A stretch of 64,000 nucleotides of DNA from Micrasema longulum (Eukaryota; Arthropoda; Insecta; Trichoptera; Brachycentridae). The first letter of the stretch is position 1. The number at the start of each line of letters is the position of its first letter. Below the pieces are notes generated by a model. It saw only the letters and a program-made list of their open reading frames with translations. It was not told the DNA's origin and did not search any database. The stretch is from assembly GCA_022494885.1 (NCBI GenBank), contig JAGVSM010004555.1, forward strand, positions 1 to 64,000. Direction: 5' to 3'. Of the stretch, positions 46,119 through 58,299 are shown one piece after another. Position numbers and translations under genes: made by a program.

Positions 46119-46386
46119 CATCATGATTATTATTCCCTTTCCGCACCTAATGATCCATAGGACACTGCATTGGTACACCAATCGCAGCGTATCTTGCTCA
46201 TTTTTGTTACATGAAGGTAAGATTGTCAGTCTTACGCTTCAGGTACCAGTCCAGGGACTATGAAATATTCTAGTATGAAAACACCCTTTTAAATAAATAT
46301 TCCAAATCAACCATGTCGGGAATCGAACCCGAAACCTCTTGCATGGCAGGCTAACGCAATGACCATTACACCACGAGACCGAGGCG
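46119..46386 (-). mobile_element. tRNA-derived SINE, full length
   Basis: On the minus strand: CGCCTCGGTCTCGTGGTGTA, TGGTCATTGCG, GGGTTCGATTCCCGACATGG, TTTAAAAGGGTGTTTTCATA, ACTGGTACCTGAAGCGTAAG, AGATACGCTGCGATTGGTGT and AGGTGCGGAAAGGG with an AATAATCATGATGA tail. Very similar to the 32.3-kb copy. Confidence 0.9.
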
Positions 46387-48239
46387 TATTTATTACTTAC
46401 TAATTTAAATAATAAAAATATCTGGTTACGCCACATGTACTATATGTGTTTGTATAATAGCACATTTACTAGATTGTGGCGTTAGATTGATTTGCTACCT
46501 ACTGGACTCTGGTAAAAATGTTGTAATTCCTACTGAAAATACCATATTCCGGCAATAATGACAACCAAATTGTCACCGAGTGAACGCGTGTTTTCATATT
46601 CCCAGCGCGATCGCAAATAATTTGTTTAGCGATTCAAAATCTACTGTGTCGTGACTTCGCATATTAATAATAATAAAAATACCGACAATTATCGATCCTT
46701 CCTGACCACAAGATCTGATCCTGCCTGCCGCGAGAAAAGTTGCGCTTAATAAAGTGTCAAGAACCCAAGTACAAGGTAGGTAATTGCATTCATTTGTATT
46801 AGAGTTCAGTGACAAAGAGTGTAACGATAGCGCAAATCCGCGAACCAGTAATTTGACCGTCCATCAGCTTCTGGCTAATGGCGCGATCAATATCACTTGT
46901 GGAACAAAATTAAAAAATGAAATTGAAATCTTTTACCTTCTTCGCTTGCTTCGCAGTCATTCTTGGACAGATATTTTAAAATTCTTACATTATTTTAATT
47001 TTAAAATACCTATGAAATTCGCTAATTTAATATTTATTTCTCATTGCTGATTGATTGATGTTATAAAACAAAGCGTAACTGGCAGGCAGAAAATACTGTG
47101 TGCTATTTATTAGAAATGAACTAGACCAAAACACGTATTCGTCAATTATTATGAGCCCAAATTAACCCAAGACGCAACATTTTTTCTCAATTTGTTTTAT
47201 TTCTCCCTATTTTTTTTAATGCTTTATTACGGATTGATATTTAATAATTATGCGCATATGATACGTGTGAGAATAAGATCTACATTAATATCATTTTTTG
47301 AGTATTGGATGTTGATAATATCTTTGAAAATTTCATAAGAAATTCCGTCTCATCTGTGTAATACGAGTATTATGTGAAATTAGTCAACAATTTCACTCAC
47401 GCATATTTCAGGGGGAAGGTAATTTGTATCGCTTTAACGCGATAGTGTATGTATTTATTATTATGCATTGTGTCTCGGGTAATTTGTTCCCTTAGTGTGG
47501 TCCCCATAGGGTGAACACAGTACAACCCCTCGCTAAACCAACACCTACACGCTGTGTTAACTTTGTGAAAGGGTCTACTTTGTTCAAATGTTTTTTATAA
47601 CACAGGGGTGATATGGAAAAAATGATAATTGTTGATGCACTTACCCACTTTTTTGTCAGTGCATTTTTGTTTTTTTTTATCTCTAAAAAATGTATAAAAA
47701 ATCATCATTTTTATCCATGACTTTTATTTTATATTCCAACATTGCGTTTTTTACAACTCAAATACAGCTGCGCTTTTTTGATTTATTTTACCTTTATCCT
47801 ATTTTTCGATTTGTAAACTAAGAAGTACATATCCATTTTATTTAACAGTATTTATCGGTGATTAAATTTAGCACGTTTAGAGTTAGTATTTTAAAATAAA
47901 AAGAAATACCCACGACTTATCATAAAAAGTTTAGTAACTCAGCCGATTTCATATCATACCTAACACATATTTTTATAATACACATAAGTTAAAAATATTA
48001 TGTTTAATTTGTGGCTTTTGGTCGACATCAGAAACCCTGCAAAGCTTTTTGAAAATGTAGTTGTTGTAACGGAAAACTAGTAAAAGTTAGCTCAAAGTTA
48101 AAAGCTAAAAGTCAATATTAAGTCTTATACAGTCATTTTTAATATCCTAGTGAGATGGACCTTAAATCATTGTTTTTTTTTTACGTTTTTTAACATTTAG
48201 AATATATAATTTAAAAAATAAAAAAGTCAAAATGAAGAA
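46387..48239. other. AT-rich DNA, no gene recognised
   Basis: An 88-codon plus frame at 46784-47050 begins in less AT-rich DNA, but no family is recognised. A GC-richer segment lies at 47485-47580 (GTGAACACAGTACAACCCCT). Confidence 0.4.
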
Positions 48240-48290
48240 TGTTAGACACTGTGTGAAGAGACCACTTCAACCAACTACATATATTTAATT
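48240..48290 (+). repeat. Family F fragment
   Basis: TTAGACACTGTGTGAAGAGA and CCACTTCAACCAACT correspond to ACACAGTGTGTAAAGTGGCC and ATTTAAACCAGCCAA at 36781-36815. Confidence 0.4.
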
Positions 48291-48344
48291 CTCTATGAAG
48301 CTCTCTTATTGATATGAGGCCCGTTTCACATGTATCGTCCAAAT

Positions 48345-48455
48345 TTATACGGCACGGTTAAATTAGGGAGGGTGGATACTTATTTATTATTTTGTTTTTT
48401 TCTTTAAGTATCTACTCTCAGGAAAAAAATGCAAACAGAAATCGTTTGGAGATTA
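48345..48455 (-). repeat. Interspersed repeat family B, copy 2
   Basis: The minus strand reads GATTAATCTCC, GAGAGTAGA, AATAAATAAGTATCCACCCT and CCCTAATTTAACCGTGCCG, collinear with 2690-2800. Confidence 0.55.
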
Positions 48456-48888
48456 ATCGATCTCAAGGTGTACTGCGTTTACCTGTCATTAAATAAACAT
48501 GATTTTTTTTAAAAATAGTTTTAACGTTATAAAAATCAATTCGCCCTACGTTATTTTTTCGTGCCATGTGGATTTTACCTTTGGTGTGAAAACGGCATAT
48601 CGAATTAAGCTTTCCTGCGCCGCGATTATGAACTCTATCTTCATTAATACATATCGACACGGTATACACTAAAATTGATATTTAGGTATGTACAAACATG
48701 TGTATATTTGCATAAAAATTCAAAGTTGCAAATTGTAAACATATTCTATTTTTTCATACTAAAAACTTAATTTTACTTTGTAGATAATATCAAAGATAAA
48801 TTTTTACTTTCCATCAGAACACGGACCCTGGTTTTCCGAAGCCACTTCCGAGTCGACCAAAAACCGCATCGTTTGAAACGTCACTCAC

Positions 48889-49161
48889 CACGTTTCAGCT
48901 TCTCCAGCGGCTCATGGTGCGAGTGGTGCGCGGGGTGGGCGGGGTGCGCCGGGTGGGCGGGGTGCGCGTGGTCCGCCAGGGGCGGAGCGCCCATCAGCCC
49001 CGCGATGGGCTCGTGCAGGTGGTGCAGCGCGTGATGGTGCTCGCCGCCCACCAGATCCTGCAGACACAGACCCCCCGCCTCGTCCATGGGCCCCCCGGGC
49101 AGGAAGGACGCCAGCCCGCTCGGGAACACGTCCTTGTACACGCGAAGGTGAATGGTGGAGC
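48889..49161 (-). CDS. Internal (or first coding) exon of an unidentified His-rich protein
   Basis: This is the only stretch in the window that reads as a host coding exon. It is GC-rich with C/G-rich third positions, unlike its AT-rich surroundings. Starting after an AAAG acceptor preceded by TCTCCTGTCTCC, it encodes about 91 residues. They begin STIHLRVYKDVFPSGLASFL, then a GGEHHHALHHLHEP segment, four His-Pro-Ala repeats (HAHPAHPAHP...), and end EPLEKLKR. It ends at a strong donor, CGTG followed by GTGAGT (48888-48883), in phase 1. The frame can also be extended upstream to a second possible acceptor (CTTAG, exon start 49225). If transcription starts in a non-coding first exon, the first in-frame Met is in PMDEAGG at about residue 27. 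His/Ala/Pro-rich segments like this are common in developmental transcription factors, but no DNA-binding domain is present and I cannot name the family. Downstream exons were not found in the window. Confidence 0.65.
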
Positions 49162-49225
49162 CTTTGGAGACAGGAGACTCAACTACACCACTGTACCACA
49201 GTGTAGCTCCACCAAAACGACACCC
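49162..49225 (-). repeat. tRNA-like (SINE-head-like) fragment at the exon's 5' edge
   Basis: On the minus strand TGGTACAGTGG fits an RNA polymerase III A-box, followed by TGTAGTTGAG and CCTGTCTCCAAAGG, which look like the D and anticodon arms of a tRNA-derived SINE head. The B-box position has diverged. If this is correct the coding exon starts at 49161, and the SINE remnant supplies the pyrimidine-rich acceptor. Confidence 0.35.
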
Positions 49226-51043
49226 CTAAGCTAACAAATCACTTTCATACGTTTTTCAAAAGCAATCCGTACAAAATGTATTGTTTCAAAATATTTAACT
49301 TGTATTTAAAAAAAAAAAAAAATTCCTGATTAGCACCAACAATCAAAACGAAAGAAATACATACAATTTACATTAAAATTATTACTTGAATCTTCTATTT
49401 TAATCAGAACACAACCGTGAATTATTGTGGAGTCGTATACAAGATACTGTAATCTATTTTTTTTACTTTACAAATATTTGTTTAAAAATGTTATTTTATG
49501 CAGTTCTGTTCGTATTTTGATGCCTGTTTTTTTTTAAATTACGCGAAAGTGTAGTAGTTTCCATTTTGTTTCGCTGATTATATTTGACATCAAAGGATTC
49601 TCGGGGCACCGTAAGGCATCTGAAACAAAAAACAAAAAACACGGTTTAATTAACTGCAGTACTATGTATTAAATGCAACTGTTTTATTGGCTAAATAAAA
49701 ATGCGAGTACATCAGGATATACAAAATGTAAGAATATCAAAATAAAATATGGGCATCCGCGGTCATCAAATAAAATAAAATAAAAATTTAAAAATGCTTT
49801 GGCCGGCTTATAGGAAACAGCAATATCAATTTTACTCAACCAATGTTATTTTTTAATTCAATGGAATAAGCACAACGGGTTCAAAAAAACACCGTTCGAA
49901 TTTCCCTAGAACGAATATTTAAGTAATCTGCAATGCTAAACAAGGTAAGTCGCAAAGTATTTTAAATCCACGTTGACAAGTTGGTATTCTGACAATAAGA
50001 AATAAGATCCCGAAAAATTTGAGCCCAGAACGGCCATCGTTGATCCGATTTGCTCCGCGAAATTAGATTCGCCAACTTGCTTTTTGACGCCTCTTATACA
50101 TTTAATAAACTCGAGAAAGTGGTTTTAAACACCTATTGTCTCTCGCTTACTTTACGGACGAGGTTAGTTTTTCAAATGCAACTAGATAATTTCCTGACAA
50201 AATTGTATTAAAAAATAATGCACTATCAAAGAAGTTGTAACATAAAATTTGGTTTTAAAAAATATGTATGTAAAGCTATTTTATTTAATTTTTATTTTAA
50301 TTTTATTTTATTCAGAAAACATACAGTCTTACATAAAAAGTATTAAAACAATGATTTTCTAACACAAAAAGACCAAAAAAATATAAACACTAAATGTGAC
50401 AAAAAAATAAATACATAAGAAACTTAAGTGAGAAAAGAATAATTGTTAACATTTGCGTTTTCCAAGGAGGTTGTCATTGGTAATAATTAAAAATACTAAA
50501 TGCACACCCCGAGTCATCCACGCACACAATGAAAATATTTAATATTGTTATTTACATATTTTTATATTCGTATTTTTTATGGATCAACTAAGAAAAATGT
50601 TTGAGACTAAAGACTAATATTATTTAATAAGTTAATTGGCAATCAATAAGTAAAATAACAATTCAAATTATTACTATTCATCGTTAAATATGTTCTTTTT
50701 CATTTCTCAATTGTTATTCGTCTGTTTACGGGTAAACATAATAACTCAAATCAAATATCATGGAACCTACAATCATATACTAAAAAAAGTATTGTCCCGA
50801 GAAGAGTGGTGTGATTTTTTTTACTATTTGCCCATAAAAAAATGCAAATAGTCAGTCAAATTTTAAAAGCTGTTAGGGATAAAGTGTAAATTCTTTGAGA
50901 GAGGAAAAAGTATTTTCGTCTAGTTTTTGTCATTTTCAACTAAAAAAAAAAGATTTTTTAACCTTTCATTTTAAATTCCCTCTCTTGAAGAATTTACGCT
51001 TTGTTCTTTACAGCATTTCAAATTTCTGCCGACGATGTAATGC
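49226..51043. other. Intron-like AT-rich DNA
   Basis: A run of 14 A lies at about 49308-49321. No other exon-like frame. A slightly GC-richer stretch at 49980-50170 is not open. Confidence 0.4.
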
Positions 51044-51264
51044 TTGTAGTCGGGGTCTACGTTCGAGGCGCAAGGAAGGAATATGGTAATGTGTTTTGAC
51101 GCTGCCCGGTTAAGTTTCGATAAAAATTGGCGCTTCGGTATTAAAGAATATAATATATTCCTAAATACTGACCAGTTAGTTTCTATCTAAACGCAATTGG
51201 ACAGCGTCTCAACACAGTACCGTATCCTTTTCGTGCGCCTTGAACGTAGACCATGACTACATGA
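51044..51264. mobile_element. Short inverted-repeat element (MITE-like)
   Basis: The left ~62 bp (TGTAGTCGGGGTCTACGTTC, GAGGCGCAAGGA, GGTAATGTGTTTTGACGCTG) is the imperfect inverted copy of the right end (CATGTAGTCATGGTCTACGT, TCAAGGCGCACGA, GGTACTGTGTTGAGACGCTG when complemented). About 95 bp of unique AT-rich centre. Confidence 0.75.
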
Positions 51265-51923
51265 ATATTTCGCTGAATTTCTGTATTTACCAATTTCGTG
51301 AGTACAAACTAAAATACGATTCGTAGCTAGTATCGATTAACCGAACCTTACCATAGTTGAAGGAAGTATCGGGAGTATGGCGCCCGTAGCGAGCGCGGGG
51401 GGGGGGGTTAGGTGAGGGGATGTGGGTGGAAGTGGAGCTTACGGTCGAGACGCCTAAGCTACAAATCCACCCCGTATAAAAATCACTAAGCACAGTCCCT
51501 TAAAACGTGCTAAAACCTCGATTACTCGACTTAAATCCGCACTCTTTATTGTAGGAATCTTCCTCTTACAGGTGAAGGCGACGGAACTAGGATAACGTTT
51601 TATCGCCAATATTCTCAATCGGGGTTTAAGCGCTCACTAAACCTTGTTTATTTTTATAACACAGAAACATTTCAGCAGAAGAGACTTGTAAGCAAAATTG
51701 GAGGCAATTTGAGGTTAAGGTCGCCCTTGGATAATCGGTACTTTTTAAAGTGCTTGAATGGTCATGATTACGTACTTATCGACCGATATAGACTGCCACC
51801 TTGTTAGAGGTTAGGTGCTGACTTTATTTAGTTTAAAAAATGTGACACTTTTTTTCTAAGGCGTTCGATATTTATCAAAATATATTTATAAGGATTTGTA
51901 CTGTTATTTTTTTATTTTACAAA
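51265..51923. other. Mixed spacer with a G-rich strand
   Basis: Includes a run of 11 G at 51397-51407, followed on the same strand by GGTGAGGGG, GTGGGTGG and GGAG, a potential G-quadruplex tract. The 68-codon minus frame here reflects this composition. Otherwise AT-rich. Confidence 0.4.
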
Positions 51924-51996
51924 ATTCTTTTACACGTGGTGATGTAACATCGTATTACCTCACGTAAAAGACAGAATATTTTGAAGTTCAGACATT
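51924..51996 (+). repeat. Interspersed repeat family H, copy 2
   Basis: ACACGTGGTGATGTAACATC, GTATTACCTCACGTAAAA and TTGAAGTTCAGACATTT. Inverted relative to 30030-30100. Confidence 0.6.
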
Positions 51997-53519
51997 TAAA
52001 AAAAAACATAGAGATACATTCACTGTTTGTAATTCCTTTTCCTTAATTCATAAAAATTCTTATATAGTTTAGGCTGGTTATGGCAAAATGAAAAAAATAG
52101 GTTTACAATGTTCAAAGCATTTACTTTCTTACAATTAGCCGAAACATCTTTACCTCGAGGTCATTTTTAAATAGTATATAACCAGACCATTGAAAAAAAT
52201 AATGTGGTAAAATCTAATATCATACATTGTTTGTTAGTCTGTGAGACTTACACTTACATTTTCTTGTCTTTCAGTCCCTATGACTTAAATCAGTCTAATA
52301 ATTATTTTCAAAAGCAATGGTTAACTTTTTTGGACTGTCACGTATGTTTAATTTTAAAACCCGTTACTAAATTGTTTTACTCAACGGGAAATTTTACATA
52401 ACCTGAATTAATGTTAAAAAATGGTTTTCTAAATTTAGCTCTCACCACACTAATTCTGTTTTATTGAAATGGAGCGCACATGAACTCGCACAAGAACTGT
52501 ATTATTATTGATAGAAATCGCTTATTAATTTCACGACGCATACTTTTGTTTTCATAAGTAAAATGAGACAAAATCCCATATAGGTAACGAAAGCGGACTG
52601 TTTTATGTAAAGGAATCAGTTTTGTATGACATGAAAAGTATTTGAAAAAAGGACAGGAGGCCAAAAATGAACCTACATTTGTCACGATGAAACTATTGCA
52701 CAATTATTGTTTATTTTCTATTTTTATAACGATTAGCGCTTTCACAAAAAATCGAAGATTCCAGAATTGTGTTTCAATTTTGAAATGTTTAAAAGCCTAT
52801 GCTTATGTGTTAGTGCCTATCGGTGAACCAAGTAAACATACAATGTTTGCCAATACGCACATTTTAATGATTTATATGAAAACTTATTGACACGCACACA
52901 TAAAGCAAAGGTTATGAAATGTTTGAATGTACTGTAGGTACCATGATCATGGATTAGAGAAAATAAAGTAATGAAATGGAATTGACCAGAAATACTTATT
53001 TCTGAACATTGTTGTTTTGTATTTAAGCTTTAACCTATCCATGATAATATTTCAAAATATTTTTTTCGCTTAAACGTATGTAAAAATAAATATAATAACC
53101 AAACGCATTCAAAATAAATATAATTTAATACATGTATAGTACATTAGCATAAACTGTAATTACTTCCAACTTGACCCAAGTAGCCAATTACATCTATTTC
53201 CACTCACATTTTTACGCCAATGATTAATATCATGAAATGTTATTTATTTACAAACGAAATAAAATATATTGGAGCAGAGATGGAAAACTTCTTTAAAAAA
53301 AGAAATACAATAATCTAGGCGTTTACTAGTTTTTGGACCAGTACCCGAGTCAAAAAAGTTGGAGGTAACCTACTAAAAATATTGTTCAAAGGGTGATTTC
53401 AATAGACAAATCAGTTCTGTTTTAAACGAGGTTATTGAGGTTACAAAATATATCAGAAGTGGACGGCGAACATCCTCAGTCTAAAAATACCGACTACCAT
53501 TCTATCGAATCTCACCTAG
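51997..53519. other. Intron-like AT-rich DNA
   Basis: The 80- and 82-codon frames at 52461-52703 and 52642-52890 lie on opposite strands and have random AT-rich composition. Confidence 0.4.
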
Positions 53520-53615
53520 ATACTGATCAAAATGCTTGCAAAAAACAAATGATCGAGTCACACTACAATTTATTGGTGTACCCTACGCTCCATTAGAATC
53601 GAATAAAACAATGAA
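53520..53615 (+). mobile_element. tRNA-derived SINE 3' fragment
   Basis: ATGATCGAGTCACACTACAA, TTGGTGTACCCTACGCTCCA, TTAGAATCGAATAAAACAAT and GAAGATG match the SINE 3' end with decay. Confidence 0.5.
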
Positions 53616-54063
53616 GATGCACTTGTATTTTGTGTAGGTTTTAAAGCTTAAATTTCACTTATAGATATGTACATATTTTAATATTATGTTCAAAATACGA
53701 TTATGTATATAAAAACATCGACATGTTTTTGAATTCCATTACCATTATCTGCAATTAATTTGATAAAACATTGCTCTGTGAAATAGCCGAGAAATGTAAA
53801 CACTTAGAGCACCGGCCGAATACACATAGAATTTACCCTGTGCCCGGCCTATTTTTTTAAAATTTCATGTTTTGTGAAGGGTTTCTTAAAGGTGTCATAA
53901 TTTTGAAAATACCTGGTTAAATCAATTCAAACTTCGTATATTTATTAGAGACAATTAAAAAACTCATTTTTGTATGATAGTTTTGCCAACATTGGCCATT
54001 ATGGAGAGCCACGTTGCGCATTGCAATGTTCGCACATATACATGGTCTCACCTCTTTTTTTTG
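53616..54063. other. AT-rich spacer, no gene seen
   Basis: A short GC-richer patch CACCGGCCGAATAC lies at about 53811. Nothing else recognised. Confidence 0.4.
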
Positions 54064-54292
54064 TGCTTTGTATCCCGGAGCCGTGTAAACACGTGATTAT
54101 AATAACCGTGCGTTGTTTCTCGGTCCCGTGTTTTCACGTGGTTAACCAGCAGCGAAAAAGTACTAATTAAAGTCACTAGATGTCGATAAAATGCACTTTT
54201 TTAGACAGCTGGTAAACCACGTGAAAACACGGGACCGGGACACAACGCATGGTTATATAATCACGTGTTTACACGGCTCCGGGATACAAAGT
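54064..54292. mobile_element. Foldback element with ~88-bp arms
   Basis: The left arm (54064-54152) and right arm (54206-54292) are inverted copies at roughly 95% identity: CTTTGTATCCCGGAGCCGTG, TAAACACGTGATTATA, TGCGTTGT, CGGTCCCGTGTTTTCACGTG and GTTAACCAGC. A spacer of about 53 bp holds AATTAAAGTCACTAGATGTCG. No ORF. The high arm identity makes it the youngest-looking foldback in the window. Confidence 0.85.
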
Positions 54293-56879
54293 GTTAATAA
54301 TTATTTTGATTAAAACAATTGAAGTATTCGTTGTGAAAATAATAAAAAGTATGTAAAAGAAGAAAACCCTCGAAACTACCATTAGTGCCAAACAATTTGG
54401 GAATTTTTCTCGCGTTTTTGACAGAGATTGACATTTTTATTCATTAAAAAAAGTGGAAATTCAGTTTAAAATCCTTTTTTTAATTTTGTGAATTTAATAA
54501 GAGTTGTTTTTGTACATGGTTGAAAATTCTCTATCAGTGTAGCTACTATCTCCCGTCGTGTACTTCGGGTCCCGTTATTCCTCGGAAGGTAAATTGTAAA
54601 GCAGTTCACGTCCCTTCTCCCGAGTTAGTGTCTCGCCCTACGCAAGTAGTGGTGGCTACCGGAGCCGAGTACCTTCGGAGGACCAGCGTATTGATCTGTT
54701 CAGAAGTCGGAAACATGGAGATACAACGTTGTATATTTAGACTGGGAATATTGCTTTAAGTATAATCTCAATTTTACTATTTTGTTTCAAATATAACCGA
54801 TTTGAATTTTTCAACTTCTCTTGTCGAGTCACAATACCAGTTGATGGTTATGTTTATTACTGTATAAAAAATGGTACGCGGTGATGATAATTTATGTTAA
54901 CTTTGATTGCAGTACAACGATTAATTACATTTTTTAAAAAATATTATACCTTTAAAATATTAACAATTGATTTTGTTATTTTATTTAAACATATTTTTTG
55001 TCAATAACTTGGGTGATTAGATTAGTTTTTGTTTATTTTTGAGGGCCTTCATCGATTTTTCTTAAAAAGAAAAAGATATTTGAAGATAGTGTAGTTGTTG
55101 AAATATGTATTAGGATCTTAAATGACGCTTACAACTTATTTTTTCAAATGTCCAAATTTACATTTTAAGGTTCCGCGAATTAGGTAGGTACTTATAATTT
55201 TTAAAATAAAGTTATTTCTTTTAATAATAAGAAATAGTTTTAACTTGTTTTATATATTATACTGTTAAAATGTGTAAATAAATATCTAAGTGAGGTATTT
55301 TGCATATTTAAAAAAAAATGATAACACCGAAAATTCTGATTATGGGTAAAAGCGTCATAACCAACAATATTCCAATTAAAAGCTTACATAATTTTCAAAC
55401 TTAGTTTATCTTTTTGAACACACAAACGTTATTGATATCCAAAAAAAATTGTTTAAAAAAATATATATGTACATCGCAGTTCCTGAAAGAAAGTTCTCAG
55501 TTATTCGGCATAGTTTACAGAATGTACAAACAGTCATTGCTCTTGTTCGAAAGAGCAGAAAGTTTTGCAAAGAGAAAAATAGTGTTTGAAAGATCCAAGA
55601 AAAGATAAAAAAACGTTTGTAGGAAGTATCTAGTGTTGACATATCAACAACAAAATCGATAAAACCACGAAAAAAAACATACATTGAAAAAAAATAGTAA
55701 AATGTTTATTTTTATTTACTTAACACTAAAGCTACCTTATACCGATACCGAGGCTTTTAACCATACCGAAAAGTAACCAAAGTCATCGTGAATAATCAAC
55801 TTTCAATTTGATTCATTTCATTATCTGCTCTAGCTATGATATGCTCCAAATTCAGGATTTCTGATCGAGCTGGCGCATCACTTGCTACTGCTATCTTAAA
55901 TAATATACGAAAATTAATCTTAATCACTCAAGAATATGCTGCCATTTCAAAGGCAACGACATATTATTTGTGAAGATATTAAAGTTAACAGAATCACTGC
56001 TAGGACCTTAGTCGACCTGTAAAGTAGTTTATTTATATCCTCATACCCATGAGTCTTTATTATTATTATTATTTTTGGTACCGGGTGATCATTTGGAGCA
56101 ATGTGTGATTACCCTTTACTCTATTACCCGTTCGAAGATCAACATAGAGTAATTGGTAGCTTTAAATCATTTTTATTTAATCAGGGATCAACAACATTAA
56201 TTTAGTATGTTTTCATCAATTTCTACAAGCCGCTGTGATCCTGATCTCGTTAAAAAAATCTCGGAATTATATTACATGCGTTATGATTGTCGTCAGTAAA
56301 CAGAATATTACATCTTACGTTTTACGCAACACAAGATACAATATGTTAACTACATTTGTTTTTAAATTTATGCACTAATTTGTTGTGATATTCATGCAAA
56401 TTTCGCTCAAAGCACTATGGAGAACGATTAAATATTCACACTATCTTTTGTCTAATTAAAATTTGGTGAAACCGGTACTCATTTAATAAAATAATGACGC
56501 ATTAGAAAGCCCATTGTAAAATAACTTAGGATTAGACGAAAGTTAAAAAGCAGCAAATCGACAATGAAAGATGGCGATGGCGAATATAATTATAAAGAAA
56601 ATAAGCATTGTTTAAAATTGTATATTTTTAATAGATTTTATTTTTACACACAAGCCGTTCATGGGTAAATAGTGTGATGTAAGCTCTTGGAAAATAATAC
56701 TAGAAGAAATATATGAAATGTCTACCTTAACATAAATTCCAGAAAATGAAAACAATGCAGGACTTAGTTGCAGAATGATTTAACTGATTTTACATTCATT
56801 CATAGTCACGCTTTAGTCGCAACACATAATCCAAAAAACTATTTTTTTTTGTACACTACATACAACGCGCTGTAGCGTC
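54293..56879. other. Intron-like AT-rich DNA
   Basis: A 79-codon plus frame at 54520-54759 covers a less AT-rich stretch (CCTTCTCCCGAGTTAGTGTC) without a recognised domain. A (TTA)n tract lies at about 56059-56076. Confidence 0.4.
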
Positions 56880-57035
56880 TTTGTCGTACAGGGCTTATAA
56901 CCTGTCATTGACTGGTTTAAAGGGCCTCTTTACGCAATGTGTAACATTCCCTATTCTGCCTATATTTGGATGTCAATATTTCTTCAATTCGTTCTTGTCT
57001 ACATACATTTAGACCAACTCAAAATATTGTTAAAA
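56880..57035 (-). repeat. Interspersed repeat family F, copy 5
   Basis: ACAGGGCTTATAACCTGTCA, TTGACTGGTTTAAAGGGCCT and TTACGCAATGTGTAACATTC. On the plus strand the frame YRAYNLSLTGLKGLFTQCV continues open past 56990. Confidence 0.6.
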
Positions 57036-58254
57036 AATATTTGTTAAATTACAAAAACTTATGGTGTTCTGTATTTAAGGGTCTACGTAGGTACATAATC
57101 AGAATATCGTAAATATTGAGTGTACCAATGGACTTTTCAAGTTAATAGGACTTAATGGCAAAATGTTACCTTTAGACGTAAATTTAAAAACTCAAGCGGA
57201 CCGTATTCCGATGTCATTTGAATTTTTTTATTTATTCGAAATTATGAGATATGAATCAAATTTTAACAGTTATTATATTATGGTTCTAATACATTACCAT
57301 TTTTTTTAAAACTAAAATAAACCAATCCAAACCCACGGAGCAATAAGTTAGAAAATATGTTTTTTGTTAATAAAGAATATTTGTAATTCCTCCTGTTGTA
57401 CGTTGTATTTTCCTGTGAAAAGTACCTACATGTAGAAGCTTTATGGGCGTCAACAATAAATAATGAAGTTTTGACAGGAATAGAGATAGTGTGTAATTTG
57501 AAAAACTGCGTGGCGGTTCGCTTTTATAATAAAACAAATAATATAAAATATTATCTGGTTGAATTTAAAAACAGCTCATTTTATTTTTAAAAGACATTTA
57601 ATTGTTATTTTTTGCACACTAGCAATATAATTATTAATAATTTATGCTTTCTAAAGTTTATTTATAATATTTTATCAGCGGATATGTACAACATTAACAA
57701 TTTAAATTAGTAAATGTTTACGAAAACATATTCCGGGTAGATATTTTACGTAAAGAAGTCTTTTCTTACAACAGTCAAATAAATTACTATGTCGGGTAAT
57801 AAATTATTATTAAATTTCGACGCATAAATTAAATGTATATCAGTCAAATAACAGCAAAAAAAACAATTTTGGGTCTTAACAATATATCTTTTTTAGCTCG
57901 TTGAGAGAATTTGCAGAATAGTTAGTAAATTTTAAATATTTCCAAATGAGCCAATGTCACAGGGTAAGAACTGAACAAATATTTTGTGCTATCCATTCCC
58001 ATCAGAGAAAGTAGTGCTGTTTTTCCTAACACTTGGTGTTAAAATTGTCAAACGTAGATTATATTTACCATCCTTTCACTGTGACTTGATCAAATTGATG
58101 TAGTTAATAACCTTTAAATACCCGGTGCTTTATGTATGATTAGGAAATTCATCTTTTAGTGACTTGTGTGAAGAGCATCGGAGCTCATTTTTTTTACCAA
58201 TGATAATGATAATCTAAATCGATGGTATTAAATTTACAAATATACTATTTTGTT
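57036..58254. other. Intron-like AT-rich DNA
   Basis: No frame above 64 codons, no recognised repeat. Confidence 0.4.
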
Positions 58255-58299
58255 ACTGAATTTGATAGTAAATACAGTTTTTGCCACCATTCGTTTCTG

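Noticed and set aside
48914..49234. 106-codon plus-strand frame with Val/Gly/Arg-rich sequence
   Set aside because: It is the antisense of the His-rich minus-strand exon; its composition follows from the complementary HisAlaPro repeat, and the minus strand has the splice donor.
56461..56480. GAAACCGGTAC as another hammerhead
   Set aside because: The GAAACCGGT word is present, but there is no CUGANGA box or stem II upstream.
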